A stretch of DNA of 32,101 nucleotides from DASXAQ01 sp036406615 (GTDB lineage Bacteria > Actinomycetota > UBA4738): the NCBI GenBank assembly GCA_036406615.1, contig DASXAQ010000111.1, positions 1 to 32,101 of the forward strand. The letters are read 5' to 3'. Each line of letters begins with the position of its first letter. The stretch's first letter is position 1. Below are positions 15,676-22,953 of this stretch, piece after piece. Position numbers and translations under genes: made by a program. The notes under the pieces were generated by a model. That model saw only the letters and a list, made by a program, of their open reading frames with translations. It did not search any database and was not told the origin of the DNA.

Positions 15676-17502
15676 CTAGAGCAGGCTCTCGGCCCAGGCG
15701 GCGTGCAGCCGCGAGTAGTGGCCGCCGGCGCCGAGCAGCTCGCCCGGCGACCCGTCCTCGATGATCCGGCCCTCCTCCAGGATCAGCACGCGGTCGGCGA
15801 TCTCGACCGTCGACACGCGGTGAGCGATGATCAGCGCCGTCCGGTCCGCCAGCACCGTTCGAAGAGCGCGCTGGACGGCGCGCTCGCTCGGGACGTCGAG
15901 CGACGACGTCGCCTCGTCCAGGATCAGCACCGCGGGGTCCGCCAGGAACGCGCGGGCGAACGCCACGAGCTGGCGCTGGCCCGCCGACAGCCGGCTGCCG
16001 CGCTTGCCCAGGTCGGTGTCGTAGCCGTCGGGGAGCGCGCGGATGAACACGTCGGCGCCGATGGCCCGCGCGGCCGCCTCCAGCTCGTCGCGCCCGGCGT
16101 CCGGGCGGCCGAACGCGATGTTGTCGGCCACCGTCCCGCTGAACAGGAAGTTCTCCTGGGTCACCATGGCGACCGCCCGGCGCAGCTGTCCTTCGGTGAG
16201 CTCCGGCAGCGGCACGCCGTCGACGCGCACGCTTCCCTGCACCGGGTCGTACAGGCGCGCGAGCAGGCGGGCGATCGTCGTCTTGCCCGCGCCGGTTCGC
16301 CCGAGCAGCGCGACGGTCTGCCCCGGCGGGATCGCCAGGTTCAGTTGCGACACGACCTCGGCACCGTCGCGGTATCCGAACTCCACCTCGTCGAAGCGGA
16401 CGTCGCCCCGCCACCCGCCCGACGGCTCGCGCGACGTGCGGTGCGGCATCTGGACGCTCGGCTCCTCTTCGAGCACCCCGGACAGCTTCTCCAGCGCCGC
16501 GGCGGCGCCCTGGAACGAGTCGTAGAACTGGCTGATCTCGGCCATCGGCTCGAAGAACCGGCGCACGTACAGCAGGAACGACGCGAGCACCCCGACCTGC
16601 ATCGCTCCGTCCATGACGCGGATGCCGCCGTAGAGCAGCACGACCGCGGTCGTGATGTTGCCGATGATGCGGATGGACGGCCAGTACGTGCCGACCAGGC
16701 GGAACGAGCGCTCGGTCGCGGCCCGGTACTCGTCGTTCAGGTCCGCGAAGATGCGGTCGTTGCGCGGCTCGCGCCGGAACGCCTGCACAGCGCGGATCCC
16801 GCCGAGCGACTCGGTGAACTGCACGATCACCAGCGCCACGGCCTCGCGCGTGCGCCGGTACGCGGTCGTGGAGTTGACCTGGAACCAGCGCGAGAGGAAC
16901 AGCAGCGGCACGAACGCCGACAGCGTGACGAGCCCCAGCGGCACGTCGAGCAGCACCAATATCACGCCGATGCTCACGATCGACAGCGCGGAGGTCACCA
17001 GGGTGTCCAGGCCGGCGTCCAGCAGCTCGGTGATCGCGTCCAGGTCCGAGGTCAGCCGCGAGATCACCCGGCCCGACGTGTAGCGCTCGTGGAAGTCCAG
17101 GCTCAGCTTCTGGAACTGTTCGAACACGCGCTGGCGAAGGTCGAGCAGCAGGTCCTGCCCGACGCGACCAGCCCCCGACACGAACACCCAGTACAGGACG
17201 GCCTGGACCGCGGCCGCCACGACCATGGCGGCGACGATGACGTACAGAGTGTCGGCGTGGCCGTCGCGCACGGCCGGGATCCCCCGGTCGATCGCGAGGC
17301 CGACGAGCAACGGGCCCGCCAGCGCGGCGGCGTTCTGCGCCAGCACGACGACCACCAGCGCCACGACCGCCCATCGGTGCGGGCGAAGCAGCGACCCGAG
17401 CAACCGCCGGCTGCGGCGGCGCAACAGCGTCGAGATCCGGCCGGGCAGGTCCTCGGCCTGCTCGGCCGCGACGCCGCGCCAGCGCTGGGCGGCCGAGCTC
17501 AT
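15676..17502 (-). CDS. ABC exporter half-transporter, canonical-Walker-B subunit
   Basis: The 608-residue protein has a six-helix type-IV exporter membrane domain (~40-330; KLSLDFHERYTSGRVISRLTSD is the coupling-helix region) and a C-terminal nucleotide-binding domain. Walker A is LLGRTGAGKTT (K407), the Q-loop MVTQENFLFSG, the signature LSAGQRQ (L505) and Walker B VLILDEATSSLD with the catalytic E530; the H-loop is IIAHRVSTVE. It partners with the gene upstream: ATG 17502 overlaps that gene's TGA by four bases (ATGA). Alanine in LSAGQ falls at the partner-facing composite site. The pair is like BmrCD, LmrCD or TM287/288 multidrug or lipid exporters; the substrate is unknown. Confidence 0.93.
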   Translation of the reverse strand: MSSAAQRWRGVAAEQAEDLPGRISTLLRRRSRRLLGSLLRPHRWAVVALVVVVLAQNAAALAGPLLVGLAIDRGIPAVRDGHADTLYVIVAAMVVAAAVQAVLYWVFVSGAGRVGQDLLLDLRQRVFEQFQKLSLDFHERYTSGRVISRLTSDLDAITELLDAGLDTLVTSALSIVSIGVILVLLDVPLGLVTLSAFVPLLFLSRWFQVNSTTAYRRTREAVALVIVQFTESLGGIRAVQAFRREPRNDRIFADLNDEYRAATERSFRLVGTYWPSIRIIGNITTAVVLLYGGIRVMDGAMQVGVLASFLLYVRRFFEPMAEISQFYDSFQGAAAALEKLSGVLEEEPSVQMPHRTSREPSGGWRGDVRFDEVEFGYRDGAEVVSQLNLAIPPGQTVALLGRTGAGKTTIARLLARLYDPVQGSVRVDGVPLPELTEGQLRRAVAMVTQENFLFSGTVADNIAFGRPDAGRDELEAAARAIGADVFIRALPDGYDTDLGKRGSRLSAGQRQLVAFARAFLADPAVLILDEATSSLDVPSERAVQRALRTVLADRTALIIAHRVSTVEIADRVLILEEGRIIEDGSPGELLGAGGHYSRLHAAWAESLL

Positions 17503-19379
17503 CGCGCCGCCCCCTTCGCGCCGGACGCGGGACGCTGGGCGAGCCGCTCGGCGGCGTCTTCCTCGGCCACCGGTTCGTCGGCCGCGGCCGACAGGACCGC
17601 CGCGTATGCGGGGGAGGTCGCCATCAGGTTCGTGTGGGTGCCGACGGCGGCGAACGATCCTTCGACGAGGAACGCCACGCGGTCGGCCAGCGCGACCGTC
17701 GAGGGCCGGTGCACGACGAGCAGCGCGGTCGTGTCCCGCAGCACGTGCCGGAGCGCCTCCTCGACCAGCGCTTCGGTGTGGACGTCCAGCGCCGACAGCG
17801 GGTCGTCGAGCACCAGCACGCTCGGGCGCACGATCACGGCGCGCGCCAGCGCCAATCGCTGGCGCTGGCCGCCCGACAGAGACAGCCCCTGCTCGCCGAT
17901 GCGCGTATCGAGCCCCCACGGCAGGTCGTCGACGAACGCCGCCTGCGACATCTCCAGGGCGTCGCGGATCTCCTGCTCGCTGGCGTCCGGGCGCCCGAGC
18001 GTCAGGTTCTCCCGGACGCTCATCGAGAACAGGACCGGATCCTCGAACGCCATGGCGACGTGGCGGCGAAGCGACGTCAGCCGGAGGTCGCGAACGTCGC
18101 GGCCGTCCAGGACGATCCGACCCTGCGTGACGTCGTACAGCCGCGGGACCAGGCACGCCAGGGTCGTCTTGCCCGCGCCGGTCGCCCCGACGACGGCCAC
18201 CGTCTCGCCCGGCTCGATCTCCAGGTCGAGCCCGCGAAGCACCGCCGGCTCCTCCGGCGCCGCGCCGGGGTAGGAGAACCCGACGCCGTCGAAGCGAAGC
18301 CGGCCCTTCGAGTCCTTCAGCGCGGCCGCACCCGGCCGGTCGGCCACGACCGCCGGTGAGTCGAAGACCTCGTAGATGCGCTCCGCGGCGGTCGCCGCCT
18401 CCTGGGCCATCGAAAGGATCCAGCCGAGGTCGATGATCGGCCACTGCAGCAGCACCACCATGGTCGTGAACGCCACCAGCGCGCCGAGCGACAGCTCGCC
18501 GTGCGCGACCGCCAACGCTCCCAGGAGCACCACCAGGGCCATCGTCAGGTTCGGCACCAGCTCGAGCAGCGCCCAGAATCGGGCGCGCAGCCGGACGCTT
18601 CGAAGCGCCGAGCTCTGCAGCGTCCGGGCGGCGTCGCCGAACCGCGCCTGCAGCAGCGGCCCGCGCCCGAACGCCTTCGTGACGCGGATGCCGGTCGCCG
18701 CCTCTTCGACGAGCGTCGCCAGGTCGCCCTGCTGGTCCTGCACCAGCCGCGAGACCTGTGCGTACCCTGAGCCGAACCGCTTGCCGAGCCACCCGACCGG
18801 CAACATGGACGCCATGACCAGGATGCCCAGCGGCCACCAGATGAACAGCAGGATGACCAACACGGTCAAGCACTGCATGGCGTTGACGACCAGGAAGATC
18901 GCGCCGAAGCCAACGAAGCGCCGCATCGTCCCGAGGTCGGTCGTCGCGCGCGACAGCAGCTGGCCGGTCTGCCACTGGTCGTGGAAGGCGATCGGCAGCC
19001 GCTGGAGGTGGACGTACAGGTCGTCCCGGATCTGGCGTTCGATGCGAAGGACCGCCACCGACTGCACCCAGCGCCTGCCGAAGATCAGCAGCGCTTCGGC
19101 AGAACCGAGCAGCAGGGCCAGGACGAACATGGGCGTGAGCTCCGAGCGGTTGCCATGCGCGATCGGCCCGTTGATCGCGGCCATGATGATCAACGGGATG
19201 ACGATGGTCGCCGCGACGCTCAGCGCGGCGCAGGCGAACATCAGCAGCATCTGCCCCCTGTACGGCCGAACGAAGGACCGCATGCGCCACAGGGCGCGAA
19301 AGCGCGGCGGGATCATTCGGCGGACGGAGGACAGGGCCCGACGGCGGCCCCCTCCGGCATGCATCCAGAATCGGCGCAT
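17499..19379 (-). CDS. ABC exporter half-transporter, degenerate-Walker-B subunit
   Basis: The 626-residue protein has six membrane helices (~40-330, with RLPIAFHDQWQTGQLLSRATTD) and an ATPase domain: Walker A VVGATGAGKTT (K404), a canonical LSLSGGQRQR signature, Walker B VLVLDDPLSALD and H-loop VVHRPSTVA. In Walker B the catalytic glutamate is aspartate (D526). In heterodimeric exporters such as TM287/288 and LmrCD, this subunit with its partner's altered signature forms the low-turnover site. A Pro/Glu/Ala-rich tail follows residue ~600. ATG 19379 has GAGG seven bases upstream; M22 is an alternative start. It is the first gene of the minus-strand run and is transcribed away from the sigma-factor gene across 98 bp. 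Confidence 0.93.
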   Translation of the reverse strand: MRRFWMHAGGGRRRALSSVRRMIPPRFRALWRMRSFVRPYRGQMLLMFACAALSVAATIVIPLIIMAAINGPIAHGNRSELTPMFVLALLLGSAEALLIFGRRWVQSVAVLRIERQIRDDLYVHLQRLPIAFHDQWQTGQLLSRATTDLGTMRRFVGFGAIFLVVNAMQCLTVLVILLFIWWPLGILVMASMLPVGWLGKRFGSGYAQVSRLVQDQQGDLATLVEEAATGIRVTKAFGRGPLLQARFGDAARTLQSSALRSVRLRARFWALLELVPNLTMALVVLLGALAVAHGELSLGALVAFTTMVVLLQWPIIDLGWILSMAQEAATAAERIYEVFDSPAVVADRPGAAALKDSKGRLRFDGVGFSYPGAAPEEPAVLRGLDLEIEPGETVAVVGATGAGKTTLACLVPRLYDVTQGRIVLDGRDVRDLRLTSLRRHVAMAFEDPVLFSMSVRENLTLGRPDASEQEIRDALEMSQAAFVDDLPWGLDTRIGEQGLSLSGGQRQRLALARAVIVRPSVLVLDDPLSALDVHTEALVEEALRHVLRDTTALLVVHRPSTVALADRVAFLVEGSFAAVGTHTNLMATSPAYAAVLSAAADEPVAEEDAAERLAQRPASGAKGAAR

Positions 19380-19477
19380 GGATTGGCCTCGTCAACCGAT
19401 CGCCGGGCATTTTTCGGCCGAAGGAACCAACCGATCGCCCGCCGAGCGCGTCGTAGGGGCGGCATGGTGACCAAGCC

Positions 19478-20014
19478 GTGACACCGGGAACGGGGATCGA
19501 CGAGGCGACGATCCGGGCGTTCGTGCTCGAGGACTACCCGCGCATCGTGACCGGCCTGGCCGTCATGTGTGGCAGCCGGACGGCGGCCGAGGACGCGGTC
19601 CAGGACGCGATGGCCCGGGCCTGGGAACGTTCGGAGCGCGGCGAGCGCATCGACTCCCTGCCGGCGTGGGTCACCGTGGTGGCCCGCAACCACCTGCACA
19701 GCTGGTTCCGGCGCCTGCGGACGGAGCGCCGGGCCCACGCGGCGCTCGAGCCGGCCGCCGACCCGCGCACGAGCACGGGGTCGACGGAGGACCAGGTGGA
19801 CCTGCTCCGAGCGATGGCGGCGCTGACCCGTCCGCAACGGGAGACGACCGTCCTGCACTACTACCTGGGCATGAGCGTGCGGGAGGTCGCGGAGGCCCTC
19901 GGCGTGAGCGAGGGCACCGTCAAATCGACGTTGCACCGATCACGACAGATCCTGGCGCCCGCCCTGGGCGTGGACGACCCGAGCGAGGAGGTGACGCACG
20001 ATGCCCGATCTTGA
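19478..20014 (+). CDS. ECF-type RNA polymerase sigma factor
   Basis: The 178-residue protein has sigma-2 (~10-80; GSRTAAEDAVQDAMARAWE, core-binding and -10 recognition, then LPAWVTVVARNHLHSWFRRLRTERRA) and sigma-4 (~105-165; LTRPQRETTVLHYYLGMSVREVAEALGVSEGTVKSTLHRSRQ, the -35-binding HTH). No sigma-1.1 or sigma-3 is present, as in group IV factors. GTG 19478 has only a weak upstream ribosome site; no better in-frame start fits the domain. Its last 14 bases overlap the next gene, whose product has a cytoplasmic N-terminus and one membrane helix, the arrangement of a sigma/anti-sigma pair. Confidence 0.93.
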   Translation: MTPGTGIDEATIRAFVLEDYPRIVTGLAVMCGSRTAAEDAVQDAMARAWERSERGERIDSLPAWVTVVARNHLHSWFRRLRTERRAHAALEPAADPRTSTGSTEDQVDLLRAMAALTRPQRETTVLHYYLGMSVREVAEALGVSEGTVKSTLHRSRQILAPALGVDDPSEEVTHDARS

Positions 20015-20741
20015 GGAGCGGATCCGGCACGGGCTGGACCACCTGGCCGAGCGCCCCGATCCCGCCCGGGTCCTGGAGCGCGTCGGGAGCCGCAAGCGCC
20101 GCCTGCGCGCGGTGCGCCGCGCCCAGGCCGTCGCGCTGGTCGTGGCCGTGCTTGCCGGGGTGGCGATCGGGTCCTACGCGCTGGCGCGGACGTTCGGCAT
20201 CGGCACGGGGCGAACGACGCCCAACGCGAGCGTCACGCCGCCCCCGAGCGCGAAGCCGACGCCGACCGCCCACCCCTCGCGGCACCCGTCGCCCAGCCCG
20301 AGCACGGCCCCGAGCGGATCGCTCGCTCTGTGTCTGGACCAGACGGCCGACATCGTGGTGGGCTCGCAGCAGGGCGCGGCCGGCACGATCAGCACCGTAT
20401 GGAAGATCACGAACACGGCGCAGACGCCGTGCCGCACGTTCGGGTATCCCGGGATGGACTTCCACACGTCGAGCGGATGGCTGAACGTCCAGGTGCATCG
20501 CGGCGGGATCGCCAACGTGGACCAGTCGCCGCAGTCGCTCGTGGTGCAGCCTGGCGGCACCGTCTACTTCGTGAGCGACTGGAGCGATGCGACCACGCAG
20601 GCCGGGCCCTGCCGCCAGTTCGACCGCGTCAAGGTGACGCTGCCCGACAACACGATCTCGGCGGTCGTGACCGCATCGGGATGCGTGAGCCCGGACGCGG
20701 TGAACGTCGGTCCGGTCATGAGCTCGCCCCCGCCGTCGTGA
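20001..20741 (+). CDS. Membrane-anchored DUF4232 protein, possible anti-sigma partner
   Basis: The 246-residue protein has a charged cytoplasmic N-terminus (~1-42; PDLEERIRHGLDHLAERPDPARVLERV), one transmembrane helix (~43-63, AVALVVAVLAGVAIGSYAL), a Pro/Ser/Thr-rich linker (~70-106) and an extracytoplasmic DUF4232 domain (~107-238) with four cysteines that could form two disulfides. The N-terminus shows no ZAS zinc motif (HxxxCxxC), so it would be an unusual anti-sigma if it is one. Start ATG 20001 follows GAGGAGG and overlaps the sigma gene by 14 bases, implying coupled translation. DUF4232 function is unknown; it occurs in many actinobacterial secreted proteins and lipoproteins. Confidence 0.87.
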   Translation: MPDLEERIRHGLDHLAERPDPARVLERVGSRKRRLRAVRRAQAVALVVAVLAGVAIGSYALARTFGIGTGRTTPNASVTPPPSAKPTPTAHPSRHPSPSPSTAPSGSLALCLDQTADIVVGSQQGAAGTISTVWKITNTAQTPCRTFGYPGMDFHTSSGWLNVQVHRGGIANVDQSPQSLVVQPGGTVYFVSDWSDATTQAGPCRQFDRVKVTLPDNTISAVVTASGCVSPDAVNVGPVMSSPPPS

Positions 20742-20808
20742 CGCGCGGCGTGGGGTGGCAGGCACGAACGAGGGAACGGGTGCACCGCATCGGGAGAGGA
20801 GCCCGCAG

Positions 20809-21957
20809 ATGAGACCAACGACACTTCGCACGGTATCGGCGATCACGTCGCTGTGCCTGGCGGCCATGTTCGCCGCCGCCGCAGCGGCCGGCCCGTCGAT
20901 CGCGGCGCCCGCAGCCGCGAGGCCGGGCTCCGTGCTTCCTCCCGGGTTCCGCGCCCAGTCGATGAGCTGGATTTCGCCGCAGCAGGGCTGGATCCTGGGG
21001 GTCCAGATGTGCGGCACCGACTCGTGCACGACGGTGCTCGGCACGGCCGACGGGGGCGCGACGTGGAACCCCGTCGGTACCATCGCGGCGGCGCTGACGC
21101 CGGAGGTCGCCGACGGGGTGACCGAGATCCGCTTCGCGGACGCGCGCCACGGCTGGGCGTTCGGTCCCGGACTGTGGACGACGAGCGACGGCGGCGCCAC
21201 CTGGCGCAAGCAGCGCGCGTCGAAGGTCGGGGGTTTGGTGTGGGCGCTCACGGCCGATCCCGACGGCGTCTATGCGCTCGTCTCGCCGTGCCGCCTCGTC
21301 GGGCAGCCGAACTGCCCGGCGCCGTCGCTGTGGCAGGCCGCCGTGGGCGGCCCCTGGTCGAAGGTACCGATCACGCTGCCGAAGGGAATCATTTCGACCA
21401 CGGCCGTGCTCACCGACCACGGGAGCACCGCGTACCTGGTGATGCCGACCGAGACGCACCCCGACATCCTGGAGGTCACCGAGGGCGGGAGCCCCTGGTC
21501 CTCGCGGCCGTCGCCGTGCATCAAGTCCGCCCCCGAGAGCCTGGACGACGTCGCGCCGGTCACCGACACGCGGGTCGCGCTGCTGTGCGTCGGCGGCGGG
21601 GCAACGGGCGAGGCCAGCAAGCGGGTGCTTCGGTCCGGCGACTCCGGCCAGACGACCACGCCGGCCGGCTTCACGCCCCTCGAGGGGATCGTGTCGCAGA
21701 TCGCGGCCACGCCGGACGGAACGCTGCTCGTCTCGTCGTGGTCGGCGAACGGGAGCTGGATCTACAGAAACGCCGGCGGGCGGACGTGGACGACGTCGGT
21801 CTCGCTCGAGGACGAGGGCGTCGGGTGGAACGACATGGTCTTCACGAGCGACCAGGTGGGGTTCGTCGTGTACGGACCGGCAGGCGTGTTTCCCTACACC
21901 CGTCCCGGCCTGGTGATGGAGACGACGGACGGCGGACTCACCTGGTCGCTGATCTGA
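20809..21957 (+). CDS. Secreted Asp-box (BNR/YCF48-like) propeller protein
   Basis: The 382-residue protein begins with a signal peptide (MRPTTLRTVSAITSLCLAA, hydrophobic to ~30, Ala-rich cleavage site). Repeats ending in Asp-box-like SxDxGxTW turns follow: TADGGATWNP, TSDGGATWRK, SGDSGQTTTP, NAGGRTWTTS and TTDGGLTWSL at the very C-terminus. These mark a sialidase/Vps10/YCF48-type propeller; no sialidase catalytic set is evident. ATG 20809 has GAGAGGAG about 8 nt upstream and is followed directly by the signal peptide, so the open frame back to 20755 is not used. The 67-bp gap after DUF4232 permits a three-gene sigma operon. Confidence 0.82.
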   Translation: MRPTTLRTVSAITSLCLAAMFAAAAAAGPSIAAPAAARPGSVLPPGFRAQSMSWISPQQGWILGVQMCGTDSCTTVLGTADGGATWNPVGTIAAALTPEVADGVTEIRFADARHGWAFGPGLWTTSDGGATWRKQRASKVGGLVWALTADPDGVYALVSPCRLVGQPNCPAPSLWQAAVGGPWSKVPITLPKGIISTTAVLTDHGSTAYLVMPTETHPDILEVTEGGSPWSSRPSPCIKSAPESLDDVAPVTDTRVALLCVGGGATGEASKRVLRSGDSGQTTTPAGFTPLEGIVSQIAATPDGTLLVSSWSANGSWIYRNAGGRTWTTSVSLEDEGVGWNDMVFTSDQVGFVVYGPAGVFPYTRPGLVMETTDGGLTWSLI

Positions 21958-21981
21958 GCGAACCCGAAGCGCCGGCCAGCC

Positions 21982-22833
21982 TCACGCAGGCACGGCGGCC
22001 TGCGCTCGGGCCTGGTTCGCCGCGCTCAGCCGCTGCATGGCGGCCGCGAGCAGCGCCAGTCCCACGAGGGTCGCGCCGAGGCCGCCGACGAAGATCCAGG
22101 TGAACGCGTTTCCCGTGTCGAGGTCGCCCCACGCGCGCGCGACCCCGATCGCCATGAGCACGATGCTCAGGGCCGTCGTCTGCACCGGGATGCGGCACGC
22201 GCTCCACCGGCCGTCCGCGGCCATGGTCAGCCACGTCACGCCAGGGACCGCGATGAACGACGCGATCGTCCGAGCCGTGAGCGGCGTCAGGGTCCACGGC
22301 CATCGCGCCATCGCCGCCGCCGGGAACAGGTACATCCACGCGCTGATCGCGCAGAGCCCGATCCCCGCAGCGACCATCGCCGCGCGCACGCGCCGCGGCA
22401 CCCGCGTGTCGCGCGCTTCGAGCGTGCCGGGGTCCGTGCGCCGGTTGGCCAGCCACACGGCGGGAACCAGGATGGGCGTGACCAGGTAGATCCACAGCCA
22501 CAACATGAAGTTCAGGTGGCCGTGGTGGAACTTGCCCCAGTGCAGGAACGTCGCGCCGAGCAGCAGCCACGTGAAGATGGTGGTGGGGATGAACCCCGCG
22601 GCCACGCGATGCCAGCGCCGCACACCCAGCATGCGCGCGTAGAAGTAGATGGCGGAGCCGTAGCCGGCGCCCATCCACAGCGCGGTCATCCTGGGCTTGA
22701 TCGTCCACGCGAACCGCCGCGCGGTGTCGTCCGGATGCAGGTACAGGATCCACGCGGCCAGGATCAGGATGACCACGACGACGGCCGCCAGCACACGGGT
22801 GATCGGCAGGACGCGATCGTCGCGGGCGGTCAC
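21982..22833 (-). CDS. Integral membrane protein of unknown function
   Basis: I do not recognise this 283-residue protein. It has about eight hydrophobic segments (near 12-31, 48-66, 79-98, 107-128, 149-171, 184-203, 217-235 and 243-265) joined by short loops, and many Trp residues near membrane edges. Histidines cluster in one loop (FLHWGKFHHGHLNF, ~95-108), and two similar halves are possible: RRFAWTIKPRMTALWMGAGYGS and ARWPWTLTPLTARTIASFIAV look like an internal repeat, with Trp-Thr-x-x-Pro-x-x-x-x start and a following helix. GTG 22833 is preceded by TACAGT at 6 nt and no Shine-Dalgarno, so it is probably leaderless. It is convergent with the Asp-box gene. Confidence 0.85.
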   Translation of the reverse strand: MTARDDRVLPITRVLAAVVVVILILAAWILYLHPDDTARRFAWTIKPRMTALWMGAGYGSAIYFYARMLGVRRWHRVAAGFIPTTIFTWLLLGATFLHWGKFHHGHLNFMLWLWIYLVTPILVPAVWLANRRTDPGTLEARDTRVPRRVRAAMVAAGIGLCAISAWMYLFPAAAMARWPWTLTPLTARTIASFIAVPGVTWLTMAADGRWSACRIPVQTTALSIVLMAIGVARAWGDLDTGNAFTWIFVGGLGATLVGLALLAAAMQRLSAANQARAQAAVPA

Positions 22834-22839
22834 CGGCGG

Positions 22840-22845
22840 ACTGTA
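22840..22845 (-). promoter_or_regulatory. Candidate -10 box TACAGT for a leaderless membrane-protein message
   Basis: On the minus strand TACAGT ends 6 nt before GTG 22833, which would place the transcription start at the start codon. A hairpin with a TTCG loop on this strand (CCCGCC/GGCGGG, 22847-22862) lies just upstream in the spacer region. Confidence 0.4.
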
Positions 22846-22888
22846 CCCCGCCCGAAGGCGGGAGCGCGAGGCTGGGGGTTCGCCCCGT

Positions 22889-22917
22889 TTGCGATTCTTG
22901 ACCGTTGCCTCTACGTT
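22889..22917 (+). promoter_or_regulatory. Candidate promoter TTGCGA-17-TACGTT
   Basis: TTGCGA (22889-22894) and TACGTT (22912-22917) are separated by 17 nt and lie 36 bp before the GloVer-repeat gene's ATG. A start near 22924 would fall inside the inverted repeat that follows. Two other secreted-protein genes nearby have TTGCGC at the same spacing. Confidence 0.35.
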
Positions 22918-22940
22918 TGGCGCTCCGGGTTCGAGCGCCA
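22918..22940 (+). repeat. 8-bp perfect inverted repeat before the GloVer gene
   Basis: TGGCGCTC (22918-22925) and GAGCGCCA (22933-22940) are perfect complements around a 7-nt centre, immediately downstream of the -10 box and upstream of the ribosome site GAAGGGGGG. At that position it could be an operator overlapping the transcription start, or, if transcription begins further upstream, a leader hairpin. Confidence 0.45.
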
Positions 22941-22953
22941 GAAGGGGGGATCC

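Noticed and set aside
13463..17374. Single 1303-codon minus-strand frame that would fuse ABC sequence to the MASE1 phosphatase
   Set aside because: The upstream part is the wrong frame of the ABC gene. GTG 15604 has a strong ribosome site and begins the true protein.
15523..18273. Plus-strand open frame of 916 codons opposite the ABC exporter and phosphatase genes
   Set aside because: It is a low-complexity Arg/Gln/His-rich translation with no family signal, and lies antisense to well-supported minus-strand genes.
15676..19410. Single 1244-codon frame that would fuse the two ABC half-transporters
   Set aside because: The upstream half is an out-of-frame translation. The two genes are separate and meet in an ATGA overlap at 17499-17502.
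19423..19455. ECF-type promoter (GGAACC ... CGTCGT) before the sigma-factor gene
   Set aside because: The spacing is about 20 nt, longer than the usual 15-17, so autoregulation is not supported by this match.
22898..22917. TTGACC as the -35 box of the GloVer-gene promoter
   Set aside because: Only 8 nt separate it from TACGTT, and no other -10 lies at normal spacing. TTGCGA nine bases upstream fits better.
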